Shown here: piece by piece, positions 52,617 through 62,663 of the stretch | Layout: each line of letters begins with the position of its first letter | How positions within the stretch are numbered: the first letter of the stretch is position 1 | Origin: Aeromicrobium sp. Leaf350 | GTDB lineage: Bacteria > Actinomycetota > Actinomycetes > Propionibacteriales > Nocardioidaceae | Assembly (NCBI RefSeq): GCF_916858655.1 | Contig: NZ_CAKASL010000003.1 | Span: 725,987-789,986 of the forward strand | Length of the DNA stretch: 64,000 bases | Direction: 5' to 3' | Made by a program: the position numbers and the translations under genes | Notes under the pieces: model-generated | What the model was told of the DNA's origin: nothing | The model's input: only the letters and a program-made list of their open reading frames with translations | Databases searched by the model: none

Positions 52617-53869
52617 TGCCCACCGAGCCCGCCCGCACGACCGATGTCGCCGCCCTGGCACTCGAGTACGGCGACCGGCTCGTCGTCGGCACCGTGCGCG
52701 ACGTGCATCGCGCGGTCGCCCAGCGAGCCTTCCGAGCCACGCGCATCGTCGGCGGGCGCGTTCCGGAGTCCCTGCACGACGCTGTCGCCACCTCGATCTA
52801 CGGGGCGATCAGCGGCGTCCTGCGGGTCTCCAGCGGCTCGGTGCGCGCCCTGTCGGCGCGCGGCGTCGGCCGTCCTGTCGAGTCGTCCAGGCTCGGCCGC
52901 GGTGTCGTCGCCGCCGTGAACGGCCTCGTCGGTGACGAGCTGCGTCGCCTCGACGACCCCCAGGCCATCACGATGGCCGTGCGCGTCGACGGCATGGACG
53001 TGCCGGCGAACGGGTGGCCGCTCGCCGAGGCGTTCCGCGACGCCTCGAGCCACGTCGTCGTGTTCCTGCACGGGCTGTGCGAGGACGACGAGTCCTGGAA
53101 CCAGGGCCGGCGGGCCCACGGCACCTCCTACGCCGAGCGCATCACGGCCGAGACCGACGGCACGCCCGTCTTCCTGCGCTACAACACGGGCCTGCACATC
53201 TCCGAGAACGGCAAGCACCTGGACGCCCTGCTGCGCCAGCTCGTGGACTCCTGGCCCGTCCGCGTGACCCGCCTGACCCTCGTGGGCCACTCCATGGGCG
53301 GTCTCGTGGCCCGCGCCGCCACCAACCACGCGACCGCGACGGGCGGCACCTGGACCGGGCTCGTCCGCGACGTCGTGTGCCTCGGCACGCCTCACGGTGG
53401 CGCCGTGCTCGAGAAGGCCGTGCACGCCGGGTCGCGCGTGCTGCGCTTCCTGCCGGAGTCGCGCCCGTTCGGGCACCTGCTCGACTCCCGGTCGGCCGGC
53501 ATCGTCGACCTGCGCCACGGCTACATCAGCGCCGACGAGTGGGAGGGCCAGGACCTCACGGCCCGCTGGGGCCTCGACCGCATCGCGGCCGCCCCGCTCG
53601 CACACGCTGAGTACCACTTCGTGGTCGCCACGATGGGGGCCAGCCAGCGGCACCCGTTGAGCACGGTGCTCGGTGACCTGCTGGTGCACTTCTCCTCGGC
53701 CGCCGGCATCGGACGCTCCGGACCGATCGTCGACGGCGCCCGCTTCGAGTACATCCCGAGCGCGCACCACTTCGCCCTGCTGAACCACCCGCAGGTGGGC
53801 GACTGGCTCGTGGAGTGGGTCAAGGCGGCGTCGCGAGAGCGGCGCGCCATCGTCGCCGGCGAGGCGTGA
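52616..53869 (+). CDS. Alpha/beta hydrolase, PGAP1/lipase-like
   Basis: A 417-residue hydrolase. Residues 1-130 are a helical region without a known domain. The hydrolase part has VVFLHGLCEDDESW, the nucleophile motif GHSMGG (about residues 222-227), LGTPHGG after it and a late SAHHFALLNHP supplying the His. It resembles triacylglycerol lipase/PGAP1-like esterases and has no signal peptide, so it probably acts inside the cell. ATG 52616 lies within a palindrome. It sits between tig and clpP1, near the position of lipP (Rv2463) in M. tuberculosis, but belongs to a different fold family. Confidence 0.84.
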   Translation: MPTEPARTTDVAALALEYGDRLVVGTVRDVHRAVAQRAFRATRIVGGRVPESLHDAVATSIYGAISGVLRVSSGSVRALSARGVGRPVESSRLGRGVVAAVNGLVGDELRRLDDPQAITMAVRVDGMDVPANGWPLAEAFRDASSHVVVFLHGLCEDDESWNQGRRAHGTSYAERITAETDGTPVFLRYNTGLHISENGKHLDALLRQLVDSWPVRVTRLTLVGHSMGGLVARAATNHATATGGTWTGLVRDVVCLGTPHGGAVLEKAVHAGSRVLRFLPESRPFGHLLDSRSAGIVDLRHGYISADEWEGQDLTARWGLDRIAAAPLAHAEYHFVVATMGASQRHPLSTVLGDLLVHFSSAAGIGRSGPIVDGARFEYIPSAHHFALLNHPQVGDWLVEWVKAASRERRAIVAGEA

Positions 53870-53893
53870 CCCGCCACATACCGCTGGTATGTG
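53866..53893 (+). promoter_or_regulatory. Promoter and ACATACC-N3-GGTATGT operator of the SRPBCC genes
   Basis: A -35-like GTGACC (53866-53871) and a -10-like TATGTG (53888-53893) are 16 nt apart. The palindrome ACATACC-GCT-GGTATGT (53876-53892) fills the space between. The same palindrome core lies at 7755-7769 in the same position relative to its promoter. Confidence 0.5.
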
Positions 53894-53919
53894 AAGCCGG
53901 TTTCCAGTAGGTTCCCGGC

Positions 53920-54387
53920 ATGGCCAACCGTGACATCATCACTGCCAACGTCGACGTCGCCGCTCCGCCCGCCGCGGTGTGGGCGATCGTGTCGGACCTG
54001 AAGCGCATGGGGGAGTGGAGCCCGCAGTGCCGGCGCATGTTCGTGCGCGGCGGCGAGGTGGCGCAGGGCACCCGCACGATCAACATCAACCGTCAGGGCT
54101 GGAAGGTGTGGCCGACGCGCTCGTACGTCAAGGTCTTCGAGCCCGAGCGAGCGCTGGCGCTCAAGATCGCCGAGAACGGCACGATCTGGACCTACGAGCT
54201 CGAGCCCACCGAGACGGGCACACGCCTCACCGAGTCGCGCACGGCACCCAACGGGGTCTCGAACATCTCGAACTTCCTCACCAAGCATGTCCTCGGCGGC
54301 ACCGACAACTTCGAGTCCGGCCTGCAGCGCGGCATCGAGGACACCCTCGCCCGCATCAAGGCCGAGGCCGAGCGGACGGCGGCCTGA
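53920..54387 (+). CDS. SRPBCC family protein (START/Bet v 1-like), first copy
   Basis: A 155-residue helix-grip protein with a hydrophobic ligand pocket. The family start ITANVDVAAPPAAVWAIVSDLKRMGEWSPQCRRM and the WTYELEPTETGTRLTESR strand are typical of polyketide-cyclase/SRPBCC proteins. It probably binds a lipid-like or aromatic ligand; no catalytic residues can be assigned. A paralogue follows immediately. The shared palindrome in its promoter links it to the FMO-type monooxygenase at 7805, hinting at a common inducer. Confidence 0.85.
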   Translation: MANRDIITANVDVAAPPAAVWAIVSDLKRMGEWSPQCRRMFVRGGEVAQGTRTININRQGWKVWPTRSYVKVFEPERALALKIAENGTIWTYELEPTETGTRLTESRTAPNGVSNISNFLTKHVLGGTDNFESGLQRGIEDTLARIKAEAERTAA

Positions 54388-54388
54388 C

Positions 54389-54862
54389 GTGCCGCGCACC
54401 TACGTGGCCCCGTTCGAGGCCAGCATCGAGATCGACGCCCCTCCGTCGGCCGTCTGGGAGGTGCTCGCCGACCAGCGCCGCATGGCCGCCTTCTCGGCCG
54501 AGACCTACAAGCAGGGCTTCATCGGCACCCCGCTGCGCAAGGGCACCGTCAGCGTCAACCTGAACAAGCGCAAGGCTGCGCTCTGGCCGACCGTCAGCCG
54601 CTACGTCGAGGTGGTGCCGGAGCGTCGCCTGGCGTTCCGCGTGATCGGCCCAGGTGCCACCTGGAGCTACGACCTCGAGCCGACCGCCGACGGCGGCACC
54701 CTCGTGACGGAGCGTCGCCGGCTCGCCCACGACCAGGCGACCTTCGCCTCGATCGTCACCGCGCGACTGCTCCTCGGCGGCGTGAAGAGGCACGACGACG
54801 AGCTCCTGCAGGGCATGAACGAGACGCTCGCGCAGCTCAAGGCGGAGGTCGAACAGGCCTGA
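54389..54862 (+). CDS. SRPBCC family protein, second copy
   Basis: A 157-residue paralogue of the preceding gene, sharing the layout AxIEIDAPPSAVWEVLADQRRM, the LNKRKAALWPTVSRYVEV region and WSYDLEPTADGGTLVTERRR. GTG 54389 begins 1 nt after the previous stop codon, so they are co-transcribed and arose by tandem duplication. The sequences have clearly diverged (for example, KQGFIGTPLRKG replaces CRRMFVRGGEV), so the ligands may differ. Confidence 0.83.
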   Translation: MPRTYVAPFEASIEIDAPPSAVWEVLADQRRMAAFSAETYKQGFIGTPLRKGTVSVNLNKRKAALWPTVSRYVEVVPERRLAFRVIGPGATWSYDLEPTADGGTLVTERRRLAHDQATFASIVTARLLLGGVKRHDDELLQGMNETLAQLKAEVEQA

Positions 54863-54937
54863 CCCTCCCGTACGCCGAGGGCGAACAGGGCGTGTTCTCG
54901 CGTGTGTCGGGTCCCTCGGCCGTCTAGGGTCGAGGAC

Positions 54938-55552
54938 GTGAACCCACAGTCCGATTCCCCCAGCATGTCCGCTCAGGCGGGGCCGTCCGACCTCGACGGC
55001 CACATCTACCAGCGCCTGCTCAAGGAGCGCATCGTCTTCCTCGGGTCGGAGGTGCGCAACGAGAACGCGAACGCGATCTGCGCACAGATGCTGCTGCTCA
55101 ACGCCGAGAACCCCGACGCCGACATCTACCTGTACATCAACAGCCCGGGTGGATCCGTCGACGCCGGCATGGCGATCTACGACACGATGCAGTTCATCTC
55201 GAACGACGTCGCGACGGTCGGCATGGGCCTGGCCGCCTCGATGGGCCAGTTCCTGCTCGCGGCCGGTACCGCCGGCAAGCGTTCGGCCCTGCCGCACGCG
55301 CGCATCATGATGCACCAGCCCTCGGGCGGCATCGGCGGCTCCGCGTCGGACATCAAGATCCAGGCCGAGCAGTCGATCCTGCTGAAGAAGCAGCTCAACC
55401 AGCTCCAGTCGGTGCACACCGGTCAGAGCATCGAGCAGATCGAGCTCGACGCCGACCGTGACCGCTGGTTCACGGCCGAGCAGGCCAAGGAGTACGGCTT
55501 CATCGACCAGGTCGTCACCAACGCGCAGGAAGTCAAGGAGGCGAAGTCATGA
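54938..55552 (+). CDS. clpP1: ATP-dependent Clp protease proteolytic subunit 1
   Basis: A 204-residue serine protease subunit. The catalytic Ser is in [12 protein letters not shown] and the His in [10 protein letters not shown], with the Asp near the C-terminus. The strand [17 protein letters not shown] is characteristic. TAGGGT (54925-54930) is 7 nt before GTG 54938, a leaderless start that adds a short N-terminal extension before the MSAQAG position. Actinobacterial ClpP1 and ClpP2 form a mixed tetradecamer that works with ClpX or ClpC. clpP2 overlaps by 4 bp. Confidence 0.95.
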   Translation: MNPQSDSPSMSAQAGPSDLDGHIYQRLLKERIVFLGSEVRNENANAICAQMLLLNAENPDADIYLYINSPGGSVDAGMAIYDTMQFISNDVATVGMGLAASMGQFLLAAGTAGKRSALPHARIMMHQPSGGIGGSASDIKIQAEQSILLKKQLNQLQSVHTGQSIEQIELDADRDRWFTAEQAKEYGFIDQVVTNAQEVKEAKS

Positions 55553-56151
55553 GCTATTACATCCCGCAGTGGGAAGAGCGCACGTCGTACGGCTTCCGTC
55601 GCGTCGACCCGTTCGCCAAGCTGTTCGAGGACCGCATCATCTTCCTCGGCACGCCGATCAGCGACGACGTCGCCAACGCGGTCATCGCCCAGCTCCTGAG
55701 CCTGCAGAACATGGAGCCCGACCGCGACATCAGCATCTACATCAACAGCCCGGGCGGCTCGTTCACGGCCATGACGGCCATCTACGACACGATCCGCTAC
55801 CTGAAGCCGGACGTCCAGACGTTCTGCCTCGGCCAGGCCGCCTCGGCTGCTGCGGTGCTGCTGGCCGCCGGCGCACCGGGCAAGCGCTTTGCGCTCCCGA
55901 ATGCCCGCATCCTGATCCACCAGCCCTACACCGAGGGCACCGGCGGACAGATCTCCGACCTGGAGATCCAGGCCAACGAGATCCTGCGCATGCGGGCCCT
56001 CATGGAGAAGATGATCGCCGACGCCACGGGCAAGGATCCCGAGGCCGTCAGCAAGGACGTCGACCGCGACAAGATCCTGACCGCCGCCCAGGCCCTGGAG
56101 TACGGCCTGATCGACCAGGTGCTCGACACCCTCAAGACCCCCGCAGTCTGA
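55549..56151 (+). CDS. clpP2: ATP-dependent Clp protease proteolytic subunit 2
   Basis: A 200-residue partner subunit with the catalytic Ser in [13 protein letters not shown] and His in [11 protein letters not shown], and the [17 protein letters not shown] loop. The start [15 protein letters not shown] is typical of ClpP2. ATG 55549 overlaps the clpP1 stop codon. It is followed by a strong hairpin and then clpX, so clpX may be partly separated in expression from the two protease subunits. Confidence 0.95.
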   Translation: MSYYIPQWEERTSYGFRRVDPFAKLFEDRIIFLGTPISDDVANAVIAQLLSLQNMEPDRDISIYINSPGGSFTAMTAIYDTIRYLKPDVQTFCLGQAASAAAVLLAAGAPGKRFALPNARILIHQPYTEGTGGQISDLEIQANEILRMRALMEKMIADATGKDPEAVSKDVDRDKILTAAQALEYGLIDQVLDTLKTPAV

Positions 56152-56157
56152 GCGACA

Positions 56158-56204
56158 CGCGGTCCGGGGCAACGTGACGCACGTCGCGAACACCCCGGAC
56201 CGCG
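56158..56204 (+). terminator. 12-bp inverted repeat between clpP2 and clpX
   Basis: CGCGGTCCGGGG (56158-56169) pairs perfectly with CCCCGGACCGCG (56193-56204). The 23-nt loop itself contains GACG-CA-CGTC. A TACGCT -10-like box (56206-56211) follows at once, so this may end the clpP transcript and frame a clpX promoter. Confidence 0.6.
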
Positions 56205-56240
56205 GCTACGCTGGACGGCAGCCGAGGAAAGGACTACCCC

Positions 56241-57518
<1,278 letters not shown>

Positions 57519-57561
57519 CCTTCCCGGTCGCCCCGACACCTCACTGAAGGCGGTACTGCTC

Positions 57562-58734
57562 ATGGTCACCGACATCACCCTGCTGGGTGCCACGGGTTAT
57601 ACGGGCGGTCTGACCGCCGACTACCTCGGTGCGACGCTGCCGAGCGACGCCACGTGGACGATCGCCGGCCGCAGCCGCGGCAAGCTCGAGGCGGTCGCTG
57701 ACCGCATCGAGGCCTCCGGCGGCGCGCGACCCGAGATCGTGGAGGCCGACGTCACCGACGACGCCTCTCTCGCGGCCGTCGCGGAGGGCACCCGCGTCCT
57801 CGTCACGACGGTCGGCCCGTACCTCAAGCACGGTGAGCCCGCCGTCAAGGCCGCGGCCGAGGCCGGCATCGCCTACCTCGACCTCACGGGCGAACCGCAG
57901 TTCGTCGACGACATGTGGCTCAAGCACCACGCGACCGCCTCGGAGTCCGGGGCGCGCCTGGTGCACGCGGCCGGGTTCGACTCGATCCCGTACGACCTCG
58001 GCGTGCTCTACACGGTGCAGCAGCTGCCCGACGACGTGCCGATCACGGTCAATGCCTACCTGCGGGCCGGCATCTCGCCGTCGGGCGGCACCTTCCACTC
58101 CGCGATCGGCCAGTTCTCGAGCTTCCGTGAGTCGGCCAAGCTGGCCAAGAAGCGCCGGAGCGCCGAGCAGCGACCGGCGGACCGGAAGGTGCGCGGTGCA
58201 GGCAGCATCGGTCGAGCCCCGCACGACACCGGATGGGCGGTGCCGCTGCCCACGATCGACCCGCAGATCGTGCTGCGCTCGGCGCGCGCCCTGCCCGCGT
58301 ACGGGCCGGAGTTCACCTACGGCCACTTCGCCCACGTCCGCACGACCCGGATGCTCGCCGCGGGAGCCGTCGGTGTCGGCGCCCTGGCCGTGACGTCGCA
58401 GATCCCGCCGCTGCGCAAGCTGTTGCTCTCGCGCATGGACCCGGGCGACGGCCCGGACGCCGAGAAGCGCGAGAAGGCGTGGTTCAAGCTCGACATCCTC
58501 GCCGACGCGGGCGACGACACGCTCCACACGCGGGTCACCGGCAAGGACCCCGGTTACGGCGGCACGGCGAAGTACCTGGGTGAGGCGGCGAAGAGCCTCG
58601 CCTTCGACGACCTCCCGCAAGTCAGCGGCCAGACCACTACGGCCGTCGCGATGGGCCAGGCGCTGATCGACCGCCTCAACCCTGACGCGATGAAGTTCCA
58701 GACCTGCGAGGAGCACCACGGCGACCCGCACTAG
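57562..58734 (+). CDS. Saccharopine dehydrogenase-like / trans-acting enoyl reductase family protein
   Basis: A 390-residue NAD(P)-binding protein. The start ITLLGATGYTGGLTADYL is a Rossmann motif, followed by WTIAGRSRGKLEAVA, VVEADVTDD-like and TTVGPYLKHGEPAV segments and HAAGFDSIPYDLGV. It matches the Rv2449c/Rv2953 type, some of which reduce enoyl groups in polyketide lipid synthesis; others are unassigned. The position directly before convergent valS is the same as Rv2449c-Rv2448c. The substrate is unknown. Confidence 0.87.
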   Translation: MVTDITLLGATGYTGGLTADYLGATLPSDATWTIAGRSRGKLEAVADRIEASGGARPEIVEADVTDDASLAAVAEGTRVLVTTVGPYLKHGEPAVKAAAEAGIAYLDLTGEPQFVDDMWLKHHATASESGARLVHAAGFDSIPYDLGVLYTVQQLPDDVPITVNAYLRAGISPSGGTFHSAIGQFSSFRESAKLAKKRRSAEQRPADRKVRGAGSIGRAPHDTGWAVPLPTIDPQIVLRSARALPAYGPEFTYGHFAHVRTTRMLAAGAVGVGALAVTSQIPPLRKLLLSRMDPGDGPDAEKREKAWFKLDILADAGDDTLHTRVTGKDPGYGGTAKYLGEAAKSLAFDDLPQVSGQTTTAVAMGQALIDRLNPDAMKFQTCEEHHGDPH

Positions 58735-58758
58735 CGGTTCGAGCTGAGGTGACCCTGG

Positions 58759-61347
58759 TCAGGGAAGCGGCGTCTCCGCGAGCGTGGCGTCGACGGTGAC
58801 CTCGGTGGCGCCGTCGGCGGGGGAGAGCGCGAGCTCGCCGACCACGCGGCCCGCGGCCTTGACGTCGTCCAGCGCCAGAGCCGCCAGGTCGAGCACCGCA
58901 GCAGGGCCGGAGGCGGTGGCCGCCGTGACCTCGGTGCGCTGGCTGACCTTGGCGGTCGACTTGGCGCCGCGGATGCCCGCGAGCACCTGACCAGCGGCCG
59001 GCAGCACGCCGGCGTCGGCACCGTCGGGCAGCTCGTCGGTCGTGGGCCACCCGGCCCGGTGGATCGAGCCCTCCTGCCACCAGGACCAGACCTCCTCGGT
59101 CACGTACGGCAGGTACGGGGCGAGAAGGCGGAGCTGCGTCGAGAGCGCCAGGACGAAGGCCGCCTTGGCCGACGTGCCGCCCGCGTCCGTGCGACGAGCG
59201 CGCTCCTTGACGAGCTCGAGGTAGTCGTCGCAGAAGTCCCAGAAGAACTTCTCGGTGACCTCGAGGGCCGAGGCGTAGTCGTAGTCCTCGAGGAACGTGG
59301 TGGCCTCGGCGACGACGGCCCGCAGCCCCGCGAGCATCGCCAGGTCGAGCGGCTCGGTGACCTGCGCGGCGTCCAGGAACGACGCGTCCGCGCCGAGGCC
59401 GTAGGCCTCCTCCGCGGCGAGCACGAACTTGCTGGCGTTGAGGACCTTCATGGCCAGGCGGCGCCCGACCTTCATCTGCGCCTCGTCGAAGGGGGAGTCG
59501 GCTCCGGGACGTGCGCCGGCGGCACGCCAGCGCACGGCGTCGGCGCCGTACTTGTCGAGGATCTCGTCGGGCACGACCACGTTGCCCTTGGACTTGCTCA
59601 TCTTCTTGCGGTCGGGGTCGACCACGAAGCCGGAGAGCGCCGCGTGGCTCCACGGCACGCCGCCGAGCTCCTGGTGGGCGCGCACGACCGAGCTGAACAA
59701 CCAGGTGCGGATGATGTCGTGGCCCTGGGGGCGCAGGTCCATCGGGTAGGTCACGGCGAAGAGCTCCGGGTCGCGCTCCCAGCCGGTCACGAGCTGCGGG
59801 GTCAGGGAGGAGGTGGCCCAGGTGTCCAGGACGTCGGGATCGGCCATGAAGCCGCCCGCGACGCCTCGCTGGGACTCCTCGAAGCCCGGTGCGGGCTCGG
59901 AGGCCGGGTCGACCGGCAGCGAGTCCTCGGCGGCGAAGATCGGGTCGTCGTAGTCGGGCTGGAGGTCGGCGTCGAGCCGGTACCAGACCGGGAACGGGAT
60001 GCCGAAGAACCGCTGGCGACTGACGAGCCAGTCGCCGTTGAGGCCCTCGATCCAGTTGGTCAGACGGCTCTGCATGTAGCCGGGCTTCCAGCTGATCTCG
60101 TCGCCACGCTTGACGAGCGCGGCGCGCAGGTCGGCGTCGCGGCCACCGTTGGCGATGTACCACTGGCGGGTCGACACGATCTCGAGCGGCTTGTCGCCAC
60201 GCTCGTAGAAGTTCGCCATGCGCTGTGTCGGCACGGGCTCGCCATCGAGGTCGCCGCTGGCGATCAGGGCGGTGACGATGATCTCGCGGGCCGAGAACGT
60301 CGTCTTGCCGGCGACCTCGTCGAAGAGGTCGCGGCCGGCGTCGGTCGCGATCCACTCGGGCACCTCGCGCAGGAAGCGGCCGTCGCGGCCGATCACGGTG
60401 CGGTTCGGGAGCTGGTGCTCGCGCCACCACTGCACGTCGGTCAGGTCACCGAAGGTGCAGCAGTGCACGATGCCGGAGCCCTTCTCGGGGTCGGCGAGCG
60501 TGCTGGCGATCACCGGCACCTCGACGCCGAAGATCGGCGATGTCGCCGTGGTGCCGAAGTGGTGCCGGTATCGCTCGTCGTCGGGGTGCGCGATGAGCGC
60601 GACAGCCGCGGGCGTGAGCTCGGGGCGCGTCGTCTCGACGTGCGTCGTCGTGCCGTCGGCGAGGTGGTAGGCCACCCGGTGGTAGGCGCCCGGGTAGTCG
60701 CGCGCCTCGAGCTCGGCCTGGGCCACGGCCGTCTGGTAGGTGACGTCCCAGAGGGTCGGGGCGTCCTGCGTGTAGGCCTCGCCCCGCGCCACGTTGCGCA
60801 GGAACGCGCGCTGGCTCGTGGTCTGGGCGTCGTCGCCGATCGTCGTGTAGGTCTGGGTCCAGTCGACGCTCAGGCCGAGGGTTCGCCACAGCTTCTCGAA
60901 GATCTTCTCGTCCTCGGCCACGAGCTCGTTGCAGAGCTCGACGAAGTTGCGGCGGCTGATCGGGACCTGCTTCTTCGGGTCCGGCTTGGCAGGACGCTCG
61001 AAGTCGGCGTCGTACGGGATGGTGGGGTCGCAGCGCACGCCGTAGAAGTTCTGCACGCGTCGCTCGGTGGGCAGGCCGTTGTCGTCCCAGCCCATCGGGT
61101 AGAACACCTCGAAGCCGCGCATGCGCTTGTAGCGCGCGATGACGTCGGTGTGCGTGTAGCTGAACACGTGCCCCACGTGGAGCGAGCCCGACACGGTCGG
61201 CGGCGGGGTGTCGATCGAGTACACCGCGGAGCGCTCGGCGGGACGGTGGAACCGGAACGTGCCCTGGTCCTCCCATACGCCGCTCCACCGCTCCTCGAGG
61301 CCTTCGAGGACGGGCTTCTCCGGGACGCGGTTCGCGGGGGTGTTCAC
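58759..61347 (-). CDS. valS: Valyl-tRNA synthetase
   Basis: An 862-residue class Ia synthetase that attaches valine to tRNA-Val. The HIGH motif appears as HVGH at residues 57-60 and KMSKS as KKMSKSKGN in the second half. The editing domain and C-terminal anticodon-binding region are present, with a short coiled tail. TAGACT (61356-61361) lies 8 nt before GTG 61347, so the message is probably leaderless and there is no room for a T-box leader. It converges with the enoyl-reductase-like gene. Confidence 0.97.
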   Translation of the reverse strand: MNTPANRVPEKPVLEGLEERWSGVWEDQGTFRFHRPAERSAVYSIDTPPPTVSGSLHVGHVFSYTHTDVIARYKRMRGFEVFYPMGWDDNGLPTERRVQNFYGVRCDPTIPYDADFERPAKPDPKKQVPISRRNFVELCNELVAEDEKIFEKLWRTLGLSVDWTQTYTTIGDDAQTTSQRAFLRNVARGEAYTQDAPTLWDVTYQTAVAQAELEARDYPGAYHRVAYHLADGTTTHVETTRPELTPAAVALIAHPDDERYRHHFGTTATSPIFGVEVPVIASTLADPEKGSGIVHCCTFGDLTDVQWWREHQLPNRTVIGRDGRFLREVPEWIATDAGRDLFDEVAGKTTFSAREIIVTALIASGDLDGEPVPTQRMANFYERGDKPLEIVSTRQWYIANGGRDADLRAALVKRGDEISWKPGYMQSRLTNWIEGLNGDWLVSRQRFFGIPFPVWYRLDADLQPDYDDPIFAAEDSLPVDPASEPAPGFEESQRGVAGGFMADPDVLDTWATSSLTPQLVTGWERDPELFAVTYPMDLRPQGHDIIRTWLFSSVVRAHQELGGVPWSHAALSGFVVDPDRKKMSKSKGNVVVPDEILDKYGADAVRWRAAGARPGADSPFDEAQMKVGRRLAMKVLNASKFVLAAEEAYGLGADASFLDAAQVTEPLDLAMLAGLRAVVAEATTFLEDYDYASALEVTEKFFWDFCDDYLELVKERARRTDAGGTSAKAAFVLALSTQLRLLAPYLPYVTEEVWSWWQEGSIHRAGWPTTDELPDGADAGVLPAAGQVLAGIRGAKSTAKVSQRTEVTAATASGPAAVLDLAALALDDVKAAGRVVGELALSPADGATEVTVDATLAETPLP

Positions 61348-61404
61348 GAGAGAGGAGTCTAGGCGGCGCCCCACCCCGCCCCGCCCGCGGATTCCCATGA
61401 GACC

Positions 61405-61476
61405 GCTCGATTCCCGCATCGAGCGCATGAAGCTTCGTGCGCTCGAAGCGGGATTCCTGGGTTCACCCAGGAATCC
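61405..61476. repeat. Two hairpins in the gap between the DUF2332 gene and valS
   Basis: GCTCGAT (61405-61411) pairs with ATCGAGC (61418-61424). GGATTCCTGGG (61451-61461) pairs perfectly with CCCAGGAATCC (61466-61476) across a TTCA loop. GATTCC-type words recur in the gap. The larger hairpin can end the DUF2332 transcript. The gap is 225 nt and holds no visible gene. Confidence 0.65.
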
Positions 61477-61572
61477 ACAGAGGTCGATCTCCCGCGCGCT
61501 CGAGCTCAGCACCGCGTCGGCGTCCGTCCCGGATCCCGGCGGTCTCGGGGGCAACCGAAGCGGGGGAGCGGG

Positions 61573-62562
61573 TCAGGGGTGCCAGCGCAGCGAGCGACCG
61601 TGGCCGTGGGTCCAGGCGACCGCGCGCCCGTCGACGCCGAGCACGAAGGTCGGGTGGCCTGGTGGGACGGCGGGGCCCGTGGCGGTCACGGACGGCAGCA
61701 CTCCGGCGGCCTCGTTGGAGATCCAGTGGCACGCACTGGCGTCGACCAGGTCGCGGATCACGGCCTCGAACGCGGTGCGCCGCGCCGGGTCGAGGTACGC
61801 GATCACGGCGCTGTGGAAGACGACGACCGGGCCGTCGGCGGCCGCCTCACCGACCATGCGCGGCAGGTTCTCGACCAGGTCGCCCTGCTCGATCCGCGGC
61901 GGATCGGCCCTGGTGATCGCCACGGCCTGCACCAGCCGCTCCCGCCGCTCCTCCTGCTCGGGCCACACCAGGTTCGCCAGCCAGGCCGTGGCGTCCGGGT
62001 CGCGGACGTCGATCGGACCGAGGTCGATCCCGCGGCGCGCCGCGACCTGCGGCACGTGGACGGGCAGGGGCGCCGGTCCGCTCACCCGGCAGGCCAGCGG
62101 TGGGCCGTCGCCGGCCCGGACGATCCCCTCGTCGGTCTCCCAGACGTACGACCAGCGGTCGGGGTAGAGACACAGACCGGCGCTCGCGCCGACCTCGACC
62201 AGGGAGAGCGGGCGGTCGTCCGCACGAGCCGAGACCTCGGCGAGGGCGGGCACGAGGGTGGCCAGGCGGCCCGCCTCGTTGGTCTGGGTGGAGCGCTCGA
62301 GGATCGTGGCCACGATGCTGCCGTCGTCGCCGAGCAGGGCGTCCCGCAGGCCGGTGTAGGGGCCGGGCGCCTGCACGCCGTGCCAGCGCGCCGCGGCGAA
62401 CACGAGATTGGGTTGCTGCTTGACCTGTGGCAGTACGCCCAACCACGCGAGCAGCTCCGGGTCGTCGGCGACGTGCCGCGACCACGAGCTGAAGCAGGGG
62501 GAGTCGCTCGCCTCCGCCGCGAACCGGAGGTACTGGTCGCGGACGTCGGTCCAGAGGTCCAT
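61573..62562 (-). CDS. DUF2332 family protein
   Basis: A 329-residue cytoplasmic protein of family DUF2332, of unknown function. Characteristic segments are SPCFSSWSRHVADDPELLAWL, NLVFAAARWHG, SLVEVGASAGLCLYPDRW and VVVFHSAVIAYL, the third resembling a nucleotide-binding or methyltransferase-like loop. CAGAAT (62569-62574) lies 6 nt before ATG 62562, so it is leaderless. It is transcribed towards valS, but a strong hairpin lies between them. Confidence 0.85.
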   Translation of the reverse strand: MDLWTDVRDQYLRFAAEASDSPCFSSWSRHVADDPELLAWLGVLPQVKQQPNLVFAAARWHGVQAPGPYTGLRDALLGDDGSIVATILERSTQTNEAGRLATLVPALAEVSARADDRPLSLVEVGASAGLCLYPDRWSYVWETDEGIVRAGDGPPLACRVSGPAPLPVHVPQVAARRGIDLGPIDVRDPDATAWLANLVWPEQEERRERLVQAVAITRADPPRIEQGDLVENLPRMVGEAAADGPVVVFHSAVIAYLDPARRTAFEAVIRDLVDASACHWISNEAAGVLPSVTATGPAVPPGHPTFVLGVDGRAVAWTHGHGRSLRWHP

Positions 62563-62663
62563 GGGCCCATTCTGCCGCGGTGAACAGTTCGTCAAAACTC
62601 GTACGGACGTCCCGACCTCGTGACACGATGACGCCTCCTCCGCCCCTCAAGGACTGCTCTCGC

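Noticed and set aside
59059..61362. Plus-strand open frame of 767 codons opposite valS
   Set aside because: It mirrors valS codon structure and has no recognisable motif.
61348..61572. T-box or other leader riboswitch for valS
   Set aside because: valS appears leaderless, with its -10 box 8 nt before the start, and this region lies upstream of that promoter.
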